Source: Pseudomonas sp. Root71 | GTDB taxonomy: Bacteria; Pseudomonadota; Gammaproteobacteria; Pseudomonadales; Pseudomonadaceae | Assembly (NCBI RefSeq): GCF_001429045.1 | Contig: NZ_LMHY01000028.1 | Coordinates: forward strand, 233,996 to 297,995 | Length of the DNA stretch: 64,000 bases | Reading direction: 5' to 3' | Shown here: positions 49,442 to 57,806 of the stretch, in pieces | Position numbering within the stretch: the stretch's first letter is position 1 | Layout: every line of letters starts with the position of its first letter | Position numbers and translations under genes: made by a program | The notes under the pieces: model-generated | What the model was told of the DNA's origin: nothing | Databases searched by the model: none | The model's input: the letters and a program-made list of their open reading frames with translations, nothing else

Positions 49442-51064
49442 ATGTCAGAGAACGTTCAAACCCTGGAGGCCGTGCGCAGCGCGGGCACCAGCCAGGAAAC
49501 CCAGAAAGTCATCTTCGCCTCGTCCTTGGGGACGGTCTTCGAGTGGTACGACTTTTTCCTCTATGGCGCCCTCGCGGCGGTCATCAGCAAACAGTTTTTC
49601 GCCGGGGTCAACGACACCACGGCGTTTATCTTTGCGTTGATGGCCTTCGCCGCCGGCTTCATCGTCCGGCCGTTCGGCGCGCTGGTGTTCGGGCGGTTGG
49701 GGGACATGATCGGGCGCAAGTACACCTTCCTCGCCACCATCGTCCTCATGGGCCTGGCGACGTTCTGCGTCGGGCTGCTGCCAACCTACGCCAGCATCGG
49801 CATCGCGGCGCCGATCATCCTGGTGGTGCTGCGCATGCTCCAGGGCCTGGCCCTGGGCGGTGAATACGGTGGCGCCGCGACCTATGTCGCCGAGCACGCG
49901 CCCATCGGCAAGCGTGGCTTCCACACCAGCTGGATTCAGTCCACCGCGACCCTCGGCCTGCTGCTGTCGCTGCTGGTGGTGCTGGGTTGCCGCTACTTTA
50001 CCGGCGATCAGTTCGAAGTCTGGGGCTGGCGCATTCCGTTCCTGTTTTCCATCGTGCTGCTGGGCATCTCGACCTGGATTCGCATGAGCCTGCATGAGTC
50101 GCCGGCCTTCGTGAAAATGAAAGAAGAAGGCAAGCTTTGCAAACAGCCGATTCGCGACTCCTTCGGCAAATGGGAAAACCTCAAGGTGGTGTTGATCGCC
50201 CTGTTCAGCATCAATGCCGGGCAAGCGGTGACCTTCTACGCCGCGCAATTCTATGTGCTGTTCTTCCTCACCCAGTTCCTGAAAATGGACCCGGCGGTGG
50301 CCAACGGTCTGCTGATTGTCAGCGTGACCATTGGTGCCCCGTTTTTCATCTTCTTTGGCTGGCTGTCGGACAAGGTCGGGCGTAAACCGGTGCTGATGAT
50401 CGGCCTGCTGCTGGCCACCGCGCTGTACTTCCCGATCTTCAAGACCCTGGCCCACTACGCCAACCCGGCCATCGACCAGGCCAGCCGCCAGGCACCGATC
50501 ACCGTGATGGCCGACCCCGCCACCTGCACCTTCCAGTTCGACCCGGTGGGCAAGGCGAAATTCGACAGCCCCTGTGACAAGGTCAAGACCTTCCTGGTCA
50601 AGCAGGGCCTGCCGTACCAAAGCGCAGCGGCCCCGGCCGGCAGTGGCGTGCAGGTGAGCGTCGGTGACGTGAAGATCGACGGGTTCGACGAAGCCGCCCT
50701 GCGCGGTGCCGTGACCCTCGCCGGCTACCCGCAACAGGCGGACATGCAGCAGATCAACAAACCGATGATCGTGGCGCTGATCGTCGCACTGATCATCATC
50801 TCCGCGATGTGCTACGGCCCGCTGGCGGCGTTGATGGTCGAACTGTTCCCGACCCGCATCCGCTACACCTCGATGTCCCTGCCCTACCACATTGGCAACG
50901 GCTGGTTCGGCGGTTTCCTGCCGACCGTGTCGTTCGCGTTGGTGGTGTACACCGGGGACATCTTCTACGGGCTGTGGTACCCGGTGGTGATCACCGGGGT
51001 GAGCCTGGTGGTGGGGATGATTTGTCTGCGTGAGACGCGCAACGTCGATCTCGACAAGAACTGA
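49442..51064 (+). CDS. MFS transporter (MHS family) with a ~100-residue inserted domain
   Basis: A 540-residue transporter. The N-terminal half is standard MHS (SSLGTVFEWYDFFLYGALAAVISKQFF, GDMIGRKYTFLATIVLMG, RMLQGLALGGEYGGAATYVAEHAP). Between the eighth and ninth helices, residues about 338-442 (AHYANPAIDQASRQ to AGYPQQADMQQINKP) form a soluble insertion with two Cys (TCTF and SPCDK), placed outside the membrane by topology. Other MHS members are about 430 residues. GAGGG precedes ATG 49442. It is probably in one operon with the GMC gene, implying it imports the GMC substrate. Confidence 0.83.
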   Translation: MSENVQTLEAVRSAGTSQETQKVIFASSLGTVFEWYDFFLYGALAAVISKQFFAGVNDTTAFIFALMAFAAGFIVRPFGALVFGRLGDMIGRKYTFLATIVLMGLATFCVGLLPTYASIGIAAPIILVVLRMLQGLALGGEYGGAATYVAEHAPIGKRGFHTSWIQSTATLGLLLSLLVVLGCRYFTGDQFEVWGWRIPFLFSIVLLGISTWIRMSLHESPAFVKMKEEGKLCKQPIRDSFGKWENLKVVLIALFSINAGQAVTFYAAQFYVLFFLTQFLKMDPAVANGLLIVSVTIGAPFFIFFGWLSDKVGRKPVLMIGLLLATALYFPIFKTLAHYANPAIDQASRQAPITVMADPATCTFQFDPVGKAKFDSPCDKVKTFLVKQGLPYQSAAAPAGSGVQVSVGDVKIDGFDEAALRGAVTLAGYPQQADMQQINKPMIVALIVALIIISAMCYGPLAALMVELFPTRIRYTSMSLPYHIGNGWFGGFLPTVSFALVVYTGDIFYGLWYPVVITGVSLVVGMICLRETRNVDLDKN

Positions 51065-51076
51065 AGCAATGCCTGA

Positions 51077-51102
51077 CGACGAGGGAGCGGGCTCCCTCGT
51101 CG
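51077..51102. terminator. Bidirectional terminator-like hairpin
   Basis: CGACGAGGGAGC, a 2-nt centre, GCTCCCTCGTCG: a perfect 12-bp stem between the convergent MFS and DUF427 genes. There is no T-run on either side, so termination efficiency is uncertain. Confidence 0.55.
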
Positions 51103-51118
51103 CGGCGATCAGCTCCAA

Positions 51119-51487
51119 TCAAACTTCGGCATCAAGCAGTTCGAACTTCACTTGATCCGGATAGAACGCCAGGTAACCGCGGATTTGCTCCACCGACACC
51201 TTGGGGTCTTCGTAACTCCACACCGCGTTGGCGCTTTCATGCCCCGGTACCTGCAGGCTGAAATAGCTGGCATCGCCTTTGTACGGGCAATAACTGGTGT
51301 GGTCGGTGCGGGCGAAATACTTCTCGTCGATGTCCTCTCGCGGCACGTAGTACACCGGCGGGTAGTTGGCCTCCAGCAACACCAGGGCCCGCGCCGAGGC
51401 GGCCACTTGAATACCGTGAAATCTCACCAGCAGACAGCCAGGCTGCTCGGCGATGGTGATGACAGGACTAGGACCGGAGCTTTTCAT
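51119..51487 (-). CDS. DUF427 domain protein
   Basis: A 122-residue protein of the DUF427 family: ALVLLEANYPPVYYVPREDIDEKYF, then HTSYCPYKGDASYFSL and AVWSYEDP. Family members are small beta-barrel cytosolic proteins without established function. It is convergent with the MFS gene, and its 5' side faces topB. Confidence 0.85.
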   Translation of the reverse strand: MKSSGPSPVITIAEQPGCLLVRFHGIQVAASARALVLLEANYPPVYYVPREDIDEKYFARTDHTSYCPYKGDASYFSLQVPGHESANAVWSYEDPKVSVEQIRGYLAFYPDQVKFELLDAEV

Positions 51488-51527
51488 GGAAAACGTTCCT
51501 CATGACGGTGATGGACCTGCAAATCGA

Positions 51528-51552
51528 TGTGGGAGCGTGGCTGGCCCGCGAT
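51528..51552. repeat. Single degenerate REP element
   Basis: ATGTGGGAGCGTGGCTGGCCCGCGA, one unpaired copy in the DUF427-topB divergent gap. The remaining gap holds the LexA-like box listed next. Confidence 0.65.
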
Positions 51553-51655
51553 GGGCTGCGCAGCAGCCCCAAAACCTGAAACCACGATTTATCAGGTATA
51601 ACCCAAGTTTTACCCTCGCGACTGCTTCGCAGCCGAACGGGAGCGACACACAAAG

Positions 51656-51671
51656 CTGTACATCCATACAG
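51656..51671 (+). promoter_or_regulatory. LexA-like SOS box upstream of topB
   Basis: CTGTACATCCATACAG matches the gammaproteobacterial LexA consensus CTGT-N8-ACAG, with the central A/T pattern mostly kept. It sits 72-87 bp upstream of the topB start, a suitable place to cover a promoter (GATAAAGAT directly downstream could be the -10). Confidence 0.6.
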
Positions 51672-51742
51672 ATAAAGATTGCTCCATCGCCCGTCAAGCG
51701 CCATTCTGTGCAGCCTTGGCATATTGATCGACGATGGTGGTT

Positions 51743-53689
51743 ATGCGGCTGTACCTCTGTGAAAAACCTTCCCAGGCCAAAGACATTGCGGCAGTCCTCG
51801 GCGCCCGGCGCCGGGGCGATGGCTGCTGGCTGGGAACGGACGTCACGGTGACCTGGTGCATCGGCCACCTGCTGGAAACCGCACCGCCGGATGCCTACGA
51901 CGCGCGCTACAAGCGCTGGGTGCTGGCGGACCTGCCGATCATTCCCGAAAAATGGAAAATGACCGTCAAGCCGCGTACCGCCAGCCAGTACAAGGCGGTC
52001 AAGCGCCTGCTCGGTGAAGCCTGCGAACTGATCATCGCCACGGACGCCGACCGCGAGGGCGAGATGATCGCCCGGGAACTGGTGGAACATTGCCGCTATC
52101 GCGGGCCGATCCGCCGCCTCTGGTTGTCGGCGCTGGACGATGCGTCCATTCGCAAGGCCCTCGCGGCGCTCAAACCGGGGAGCGAGACCTTCAGCCTCTA
52201 TCACTCGGCGCTGGGGCGTTCCCGGGCCGACTGGCTGATCGGCATGAACATGAGTCGGCTGTTCACCCTGCTGGGGCGCCAGTCCGGCTATCAAGGCGTG
52301 TTGCCGGTGGGCCGGGTGCAAACGCCGACCTTGCGCCTGGTGGTGGATCGCGATCGCAGCATTGCCGACTTTGTGCCCGTCCCCTATTGGGCCATCGACG
52401 TGCAGTTACAGCACAACGGCACCGCGTTCACGGCGCAATGGCGCGCGCCGTCGCAGCTTTGCGACGATCAGGACCGCTGCCTGAACCAGGCATTGGCGCA
52501 ACAAGCGGCGGCCGCCATGAGCGGCGCGGCCTGTGCGCGGGTGATCAAGCTGCGCACCGAACGGATGCGCGAAGTGGCCCCGCTGCCGTTCGACCTGGGC
52601 ACCCTGCAGGAAGTCTGCTCGAAGAAGCTCGGCCTCGGCGCCCAGGAAACCCTGGACATCGCCCAGGCGCTCTACGAAACCCACAAAGTCATCACCTATC
52701 CGCGCAGTGATTGCGGCTACTTGCCCATCAGCCAACACAGCGAGGCACCGGCCATTCTGGCGGCACTGCGCCAGGCCGATCCAGCGCTGAACGCCTTGCA
52801 CGATCATCTTGATCCGCAACGGCGCTCACGGGCCTGGAACGATGCCAAGGTCAGCGCCCACCACGGCATCATCCCCACCGCTGCGGCGAAGAATCTCGAC
52901 AAGCTGGCGGGCAAACAGCGTGCGGTCTACACCCTGATCCGCGCCCGATACCTGGCGCAGTTCCTGCCCAATCACGAATACGATCGCACCCAGGCCGACT
53001 TCGACTGTGCCGGCGAGGCCCTGCGCGCTGTCGGCAAGCAGATCATCGAGCCGGGCTGGAAACGCGCCCTGCCCGAAGCGCTGGCTCCGGCCAAGGGGCG
53101 CGAAGCCCCGGCACCGCAGACACTGCCCAACCTGGCCGAAGGCATCGATTGCACAGTGGCCGGCGTGCAATTCAAGGACCTGTGGACGCAACCGCCAAAG
53201 CCGTTCACGGAAGGCGACCTGATCAAGGCCATGAAGAATGTCGCCAAACTGGTGAAAGACCCGCTGCTCAAGCAAAAGCTCAAGGACACCACCGGCATCG
53301 GCACCGAAGCGACCCGTGCGTCGATCATCCAGGGCCTGCTCGACCGTGGTTACCTGGTCAAGAACGGCAAGGCCCTGGCCGCCACGCCGGCCGCGTTCAG
53401 CCTGATCGACGCGGTACCGCGGGCCATCGCCGATCCGGGTACCACGGCGATCTGGGAGCAGGCCCTGGACATGGTGCAAAGCGGCGAAATGAGCCTGGAA
53501 GAGTTCGTCACCAAACAGGCCGCCTGGATGAGCAAGCAGGTCAGTCGCTGTGCCGGGCTGAGCCTGACCATCAGCGGCCCACCGCCCGGCGGCTCCGCTG
53601 CAGCCCCCTGGAAGAAAAAACGAAAAGGCGCCCCGCGTAAACCAGCAAGCGGCACCAAGCGCAGGGCAAAACCGGCAAGCAAAACCTAG
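51743..53689 (+). CDS. topB: DNA topoisomerase III
   Basis: A 648-residue type IA topoisomerase. TOPRIM motifs: MRLYLCEKPSQAKDIAAVLG with the acidic residue and ATDADREGEMIARE with the DxD pair. The catalytic Tyr319 is in VITYPRSDCGYLP. The Lys/Arg-rich C-terminal tail (KKKRKGAPRKPASGTKRRAKPASK) lacks zinc-finger cysteines. ATG 51743 is preferred over 51734 (MVVM) since it gives the family N terminus. It decatenates DNA and works with RecQ-type helicases. The upstream LexA-like box suggests DNA-damage control, which is not usual for topB. Confidence 0.93.
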   Translation: MRLYLCEKPSQAKDIAAVLGARRRGDGCWLGTDVTVTWCIGHLLETAPPDAYDARYKRWVLADLPIIPEKWKMTVKPRTASQYKAVKRLLGEACELIIATDADREGEMIARELVEHCRYRGPIRRLWLSALDDASIRKALAALKPGSETFSLYHSALGRSRADWLIGMNMSRLFTLLGRQSGYQGVLPVGRVQTPTLRLVVDRDRSIADFVPVPYWAIDVQLQHNGTAFTAQWRAPSQLCDDQDRCLNQALAQQAAAAMSGAACARVIKLRTERMREVAPLPFDLGTLQEVCSKKLGLGAQETLDIAQALYETHKVITYPRSDCGYLPISQHSEAPAILAALRQADPALNALHDHLDPQRRSRAWNDAKVSAHHGIIPTAAAKNLDKLAGKQRAVYTLIRARYLAQFLPNHEYDRTQADFDCAGEALRAVGKQIIEPGWKRALPEALAPAKGREAPAPQTLPNLAEGIDCTVAGVQFKDLWTQPPKPFTEGDLIKAMKNVAKLVKDPLLKQKLKDTTGIGTEATRASIIQGLLDRGYLVKNGKALAATPAAFSLIDAVPRAIADPGTTAIWEQALDMVQSGEMSLEEFVTKQAAWMSKQVSRCAGLSLTISGPPPGGSAAAPWKKKRKGAPRKPASGTKRRAKPASKT

Positions 53690-53704
53690 ACCTTACAGCG
53701 AACC

Positions 53705-53824
53705 CTGTGGCGAGGGAGCTTGCTCCCGTTGGGCCGCAAAGCGGCCCTTCTCTCCAACAACGTGAATGGGACTGCTGCGCCCGAACGCGGACCGCTCCAG
53801 CGGGAGCAAGCTCCCTCGCCACGG
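53705..53824. repeat. Inverted repeat pair of another REP-like class after topB
   Basis: GTGGCGAGGGAGCTTGCTCC at the left and GGAGCAAGCTCCCTCGCCAC at the right, in inverted orientation. The spacer includes GGGCCGCAAAGCGGCCC, a nested hairpin. This class differs from the two main REP classes in the window. Confidence 0.88.
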
Positions 53825-53882
53825 GTCGTGCGACGCCGGCCATAATCAGTTGTGTCCCTTGGCCGATCAGGAGCCACTTCGA

Positions 53883-54386
53883 ATGCCTTCGATAGAACTG
53901 CACGCCGCCCAACGCGATGAACTGGAAACCATCGAGAACCTGATGCAGTTCTACACCTACGACTTCAGCGAATGGTTGCCGCTGAAACTGGGCGAATACG
54001 GTTTGTTCAACATCCTGCCCATGCCCGACTACTGGCGAAACCCGGCCACCCGCCCCTTCCTGATCAAGGTCGACGGTGAACTGGCCGGCTTCGTCACCGT
54101 GGATAACCAGGTCCATCTACCCGGTGCCGACTACAACATCGGCTATCTGTTTGTCAGCCGACGCTTCCGTGGCCAGGGTGTCGCGCGATTTGTCGTTTCC
54201 ACCCTCTTGAGTCAATTCCCCGGTCAATGGCAGATTTTCCACATCGAGGCGAACCAGCCAGCACGCCAGTTCTGGGCCGCCGTGATGCCGGGGCTCAACG
54301 TTGACGGTTTCACCTTGCATCAGCAGGTGGTTGACCGCTATCCCTGCACTTTTTACCGCTTTGAGTGTCCGTCCCTGTCGTCCTGA
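53883..54386 (+). CDS. GNAT-family acetyltransferase
   Basis: A 167-residue protein with the GNAT core: LIKVDGELAGFVTVDNQ (beta 4), IGYLFVSRRFRGQGVARFVVSTLL with the acetyl-CoA loop RxxGxA, and WQIFHIEANQPARQFWAAVMP. ATG 53883 follows GGAG. The acceptor is unknown. Confidence 0.84.
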   Translation: MPSIELHAAQRDELETIENLMQFYTYDFSEWLPLKLGEYGLFNILPMPDYWRNPATRPFLIKVDGELAGFVTVDNQVHLPGADYNIGYLFVSRRFRGQGVARFVVSTLLSQFPGQWQIFHIEANQPARQFWAAVMPGLNVDGFTLHQQVVDRYPCTFYRFECPSLSS

Positions 54387-54906
54387 CCGACACACCTTCG
54401 ACTCCGCCTGCTAATTCCCAACAGCTTTGTCCGACAATATGTAGTGACTGAAAATATTCACTACAAAACCGTTGACGCCTCCGATTTGCCCTTGCATGAT
54501 GCAGACGTCTCCCCGATCGGGAGTACAGGCAACACGTTTGAGCAAGCTCGTCTGACCGCCGAGCTGTTTTTCCCGGATACACGCTGCCCACAAGGCAGAT
54601 TGAAGAAGCTGACCTGGCCTGAACGTCCAGTACAAGGGCGAGAAGACTTGGCGAGCAATCCTCATGAAGCTTGTGGCCGACCTTGAAAACGTCGGCAGTG
54701 GCCTTAAGGTTTTCGCCGCTTCTCTTCGTTGTGACGCTATTGCGTAGCAGTTATTCAACACGACTACATGCAACAGACGCAGGACCCCGCCCGATAAGGC
54801 GGCCGAACGCTGACGTCCTGGTTTCGGTGCCAGGGATCAACTAACCGATGGGCTACCTGTATTAGCGAATCAACTTTGAAAGATCACCAATTGGTCAAGG
54901 GGCTTT
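54387..54906. other. 520 bp stretch without a convincing gene; structured leader before the 110-aa gene
   Basis: An 80-codon frame at 54444-54686 opens with GTG, has no ribosome-binding site and uses codons unlike its neighbours, so I do not call it. From 54785 on two hairpins follow each other: CCGCC-cgataa-GGCGG (54787-54802) and CCTGG-N8-CCAGG (54817-54834). They precede the next gene by about 70 bp and may be a leader or a small RNA. The base composition is lower in GC than the flanks. Confidence 0.4.
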
Positions 54907-55239
54907 ATGATGAATCTGAACAATCAACCAACTATCGATGAACTGGCTCGTATCTTCGCTGCAAAGAAAGACAGCCACGACAACCATATTCTCTGGATCA
55001 GCAAATGTGGCCAGGTTCATATCGACTGCCTGTCGCCGCACGCCCATGAAGCAGAGTTCGACCAGAACAACCAGAACCTGCTGGCCCGACTGAAGATGTA
55101 CCGTCGCGGCCAGGGCTATGTCGGCAAGAAGGCCGCAGCCGACAAGGACTTCATCGGTAATGTTCTGCAAACCCTGAAACAGGCCTGGGCCTCGATGCAG
55201 AATCAGAACGAAGTTCGGGTGATTGACCGGTTCTACTAA
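54907..55239 (+). CDS. Conserved hypothetical protein, 110 aa
   Basis: The protein begins MMNLNNQPTIDELARIFAAKK and contains DNHILWISKCGQVHIDCLSPH and ARLKMYRRGQGYVGKKAAADKDFIG. Two cysteines, no signal peptide, no transmembrane segment, basic middle part. AAGGGG precedes the ATG; 54910 is an equally good start. I do not recognise a named family. It has its own structured leader and a strong terminator, so it is a single-gene transcript, probably expressed at a good level. Confidence 0.8.
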   Translation: MMNLNNQPTIDELARIFAAKKDSHDNHILWISKCGQVHIDCLSPHAHEAEFDQNNQNLLARLKMYRRGQGYVGKKAAADKDFIGNVLQTLKQAWASMQNQNEVRVIDRFY

Positions 55240-55272
55240 TTGAAATGAGTCATTACTGACTTATAGATAAAC

Positions 55273-55307
55273 AAGGCCTGCTCCCGATAAGGAGCAGGCC
55301 TTTTTTA
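55273..55307 (+). terminator. Rho-independent terminator of the 110-aa gene
   Basis: AAGGCCTGCTCC, a CGATAA loop, GGAGCAGGCC and TTTTTT: a strong stem with a T-run 33 bp after the stop. Confidence 0.95.
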
Positions 55308-55327
55308 TGCTGGAACGAAAACCGGAT

Positions 55328-55353
55328 ATGGGAGCGAGCCTGCTCCCACAGGG
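55328..55353. repeat. Single REP element at the 3' end of the ProA-like gene
   Basis: ATGGGAGCGAGCCTGCTCCC, one copy 1-2 bp from the stop codon of the minus-strand aldehyde dehydrogenase. It could mark the end of that transcript. Confidence 0.75.
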
Positions 55354-55354
55354 T

Positions 55355-56857
55355 TTAGCGTTTGACGCCCAGATCGACCTGGGTCATGCGGCTACGAATG
55401 GTGAACACACCATCGCCGGAGAGAATCGCACTGCGAGCAAACAGGCGCCCGCTCTCCCAGTTCGAAAGCCCCAGTTCCGGCTTGTTCAGCGCGTACTGGC
55501 CGTCGACCCAACGGGTGATGCCATTGCCGACAAAAGGCGCGTTGACCGCGTTGTAGAAACGCTCCTGGACCTCGGCACTGTCACTGATCAAAGACACCGT
55601 GAATTGCGGGCTATAACGATTGAACAAGGTAATGGCATCGTCCAGGTCGTCGACAATCTTCAGACTGACTTCCGGGGTTTCTTCCCACTCCCACTCACGA
55701 CCCAATTGATCTTCCGGCAACGGCTCGGCCTGCGCTTCGCCCTGATAGCCTTCGGCGCGGTACACCTGGACCGTTGCAGCCAGCCAGTCTTGCGGCAGGC
55801 ACGACTCGCTGCCTTCGACGATGTGCAGCTTGCAGCCCTGCCCCCGTGCGGCGCCGGCCTGCTTGAGCGCGCCCAAGAACAGCGGCACCAGTTCAGCGGC
55901 GCGGTCGCGGTGAATCAGGCAGACGTTCAGGGTGTTGCAGACTTTGCGGTCCAGGGAGTTGCGCACCACGGCGGCAAAGCGCGGGGCGTCGGCATCGGTG
56001 TTGGCGATCAGCCACGCACCACCGGTGCCGTGCAGGCTGACCGCCGTGCCGGCCTGCTGGGCGATGCTGCCCAACTGGCTGACGGCACGACCCGAACCAC
56101 GGGCCACCGCCAATGACAGGCGCCGGTCGGCGAACATCGCCCAACCGGCGGCGTGGTTGACACTTTCCACCAGCGATACGGCACCGACCGGCAAGCCGGC
56201 GTCACTTAGTGCAGGGTTCAGTGCATGGGTGACGATCGCCTGGGCCGTGCCCAACGCATCACTGCCGATGCGCAGCACGGCGGTGTTGCCGGTGCGCAAC
56301 ACACCGGCCGCGTCAGCAAACACATTTGGACGGCCTTCGAAGACGAACGCGACGATGCCCAACGGCGAGACCACTTGCTCGACCTTCCAGCCATCGTGCT
56401 CGACGCAACTGATCACCTTGCCACGGCTGGCCGCCGCATCACGCCAGGCGCGCAGGCCGGCGATCATGTCGCGACGCATGCGCTCATCGGCCAGCAACCG
56501 GGTGGTCGAGCGACCGCACGCCTTGGCCCGTTCGATGTCGGCCAGGTTGGCAGCTTCGATCAAGGCCCAGCATTCCGGGGTTTCCAGGCGTTGGGCAAAC
56601 AGGTCGAAGAAAGCGCTGATCGCCTGGTCAGACACCGCCGATAGCGCGGTGAATGCCGCCTGGGCGCGCTCGATCGCGACGTTGGCCGCTTGCTGGTCCG
56701 CCACGGGGATCAGCAGCAACTCGCCACTGACCTGCTCCACCAGCAGGTGATCACCGGGCTGGAAACGTTGCGCCAGTTCGGGGCTGACGACAGTGACGCG
56801 ATTGCCGGCGAAAGGGATTGGCGTGCCAGCGACTAGACGTTCGAGCGCGAGGGACAT
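55355..56857 (-). CDS. ProA-like aldehyde dehydrogenase family protein with N-terminal extension
   Basis: A 500-residue protein. From about residue 80 it aligns by eye with glutamate-5-semialdehyde dehydrogenase (ProA, about 420 residues): GIVAFVFEGRPNVFADAAGVLRTGNTAVLRIG, GSIAQQAGTAVSLHGTGGAW, and catalytic Cys307 in DRKVCNTLNVCLIH, then a C-terminal WVDGQYALNKPELGLSNWESGRLFARS. The first 75 or so residues (VAGTPIPFAGNRVTVVSPELAQRFQPGDHLLVEQVSGELLLIP) are an extra domain. No proB is adjacent, so a role in proline synthesis is doubtful. Function unknown beyond an aldehyde or acyl-phosphate substrate. Confidence 0.75.
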   Translation of the reverse strand: MSLALERLVAGTPIPFAGNRVTVVSPELAQRFQPGDHLLVEQVSGELLLIPVADQQAANVAIERAQAAFTALSAVSDQAISAFFDLFAQRLETPECWALIEAANLADIERAKACGRSTTRLLADERMRRDMIAGLRAWRDAAASRGKVISCVEHDGWKVEQVVSPLGIVAFVFEGRPNVFADAAGVLRTGNTAVLRIGSDALGTAQAIVTHALNPALSDAGLPVGAVSLVESVNHAAGWAMFADRRLSLAVARGSGRAVSQLGSIAQQAGTAVSLHGTGGAWLIANTDADAPRFAAVVRNSLDRKVCNTLNVCLIHRDRAAELVPLFLGALKQAGAARGQGCKLHIVEGSESCLPQDWLAATVQVYRAEGYQGEAQAEPLPEDQLGREWEWEETPEVSLKIVDDLDDAITLFNRYSPQFTVSLISDSAEVQERFYNAVNAPFVGNGITRWVDGQYALNKPELGLSNWESGRLFARSAILSGDGVFTIRSRMTQVDLGVKR

Positions 56858-57209
56858 GAAGCAGTATCACCATGCAGGGGGCGGCCGGAAAATGTATAGC
56901 AATTTCCCTGTGGGAGCGAGCCTGCTCGCGAAGAGGCCTTTCCATCCAACGTCCATCGCGCCTGACACTCCGCCATCGTCGGATCGCTGCCCCGGGCAGG
57001 CTCTTTCCCACTGGAGTGGCGGTTACGTATCTCAATGTATACAGCCCCGCCCCAGACACACCCCACACTCAAAACCCCGTCATAACGACACACCGCAGAT
57101 ACACCCCGTTGATGAAATGCGCCTGTCGATTGGCCACGCCGATCAAAGCGCTCAACTCACGGGGCATGTCGTTGCCCCACCTCCCCCGACCTGAAAGAGA
57201 GCAACGTCC
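56858..57209. other. 352 bp gap with one REP copy
   Basis: Divergent gap between the ProA-like gene and doxX. One REP copy lies at 56907-56933. No gene was found. A TGTATACA palindrome is at about 57034, and a GAAAGAGAGC purine stretch precedes the doxX start. Otherwise nothing stands out. Confidence 0.5.
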
Positions 57210-57716
57210 ATGAGCACCTCCATTTCTTCGACCGTCAAAGGCCTGCACCTGAACCTCGACCGTGCCGGCGACTGGGTTGCCCCCCTGGCGTTGCGGGTGT
57301 TCCTCGCCTGGGAATTCCTCGAGTCCGGCCTGGAAAAATACAACGGCGAGAACTGGTTCGCCGATATCCAGGCGCGCTTCCCTTTTCCGTTCGACCACCT
57401 TCCAGCGACGCTGAACTGGGAACTGTCGATGTGGGCGGAGCTGATCTTCGCCTTGACCTTGCTGGTGGGCCTGGGCACACGTTTTTCGGCGTTGAGCCTA
57501 ATGGTGGTGACCCTCGTCGCAACTGCCGCCGTGCATTGGCCCGCCGACTGGCACAGCCTCAGTGAACTCGCCCAAGGCTATGCCATCAGCAACAAGGGTT
57601 ACGGCAACTTCAAGCTGCCCCTGATCTACCTTGTGGCCCTCACGCCGCTGCTGCTGTCGGGCGCCGGCAAGTTCAGCATCGATGCGCTGCTGGCGCGTTT
57701 CATCTGGCGTCGCTGA
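57210..57716 (+). CDS. DoxX family membrane protein
   Basis: A 168-residue protein with four transmembrane helices: APLALRVFLAWEFLESGLEKY, LSMWAELIFALTLLVGLG, ALSLMVVTLVATAAVHWP and LPLIYLVALTPLLLSGAGKFSID. The first and last hold the DoxX signatures. Members are linked to redox or thiosulfate metabolism but this one has no informative partner. An AGAGAGC ribosome-binding site is present. Confidence 0.82.
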   Translation: MSTSISSTVKGLHLNLDRAGDWVAPLALRVFLAWEFLESGLEKYNGENWFADIQARFPFPFDHLPATLNWELSMWAELIFALTLLVGLGTRFSALSLMVVTLVATAAVHWPADWHSLSELAQGYAISNKGYGNFKLPLIYLVALTPLLLSGAGKFSIDALLARFIWRR

Positions 57717-57806
57717 AACGCAAAAAACACCAGAATGGAGCCCCTCGCGCCTTGGCCGATGGCGACGGATAATCAACTGGTTTTCATCTCACCGAGGAAT
57801 TGAAGG

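Noticed and set aside
54444..54686. 80-residue ORF in the gap after the GNAT gene
   Set aside because: GTG start without a ribosome-binding site, untypical codons, no recognisable motif; kept only as part of the gap description.
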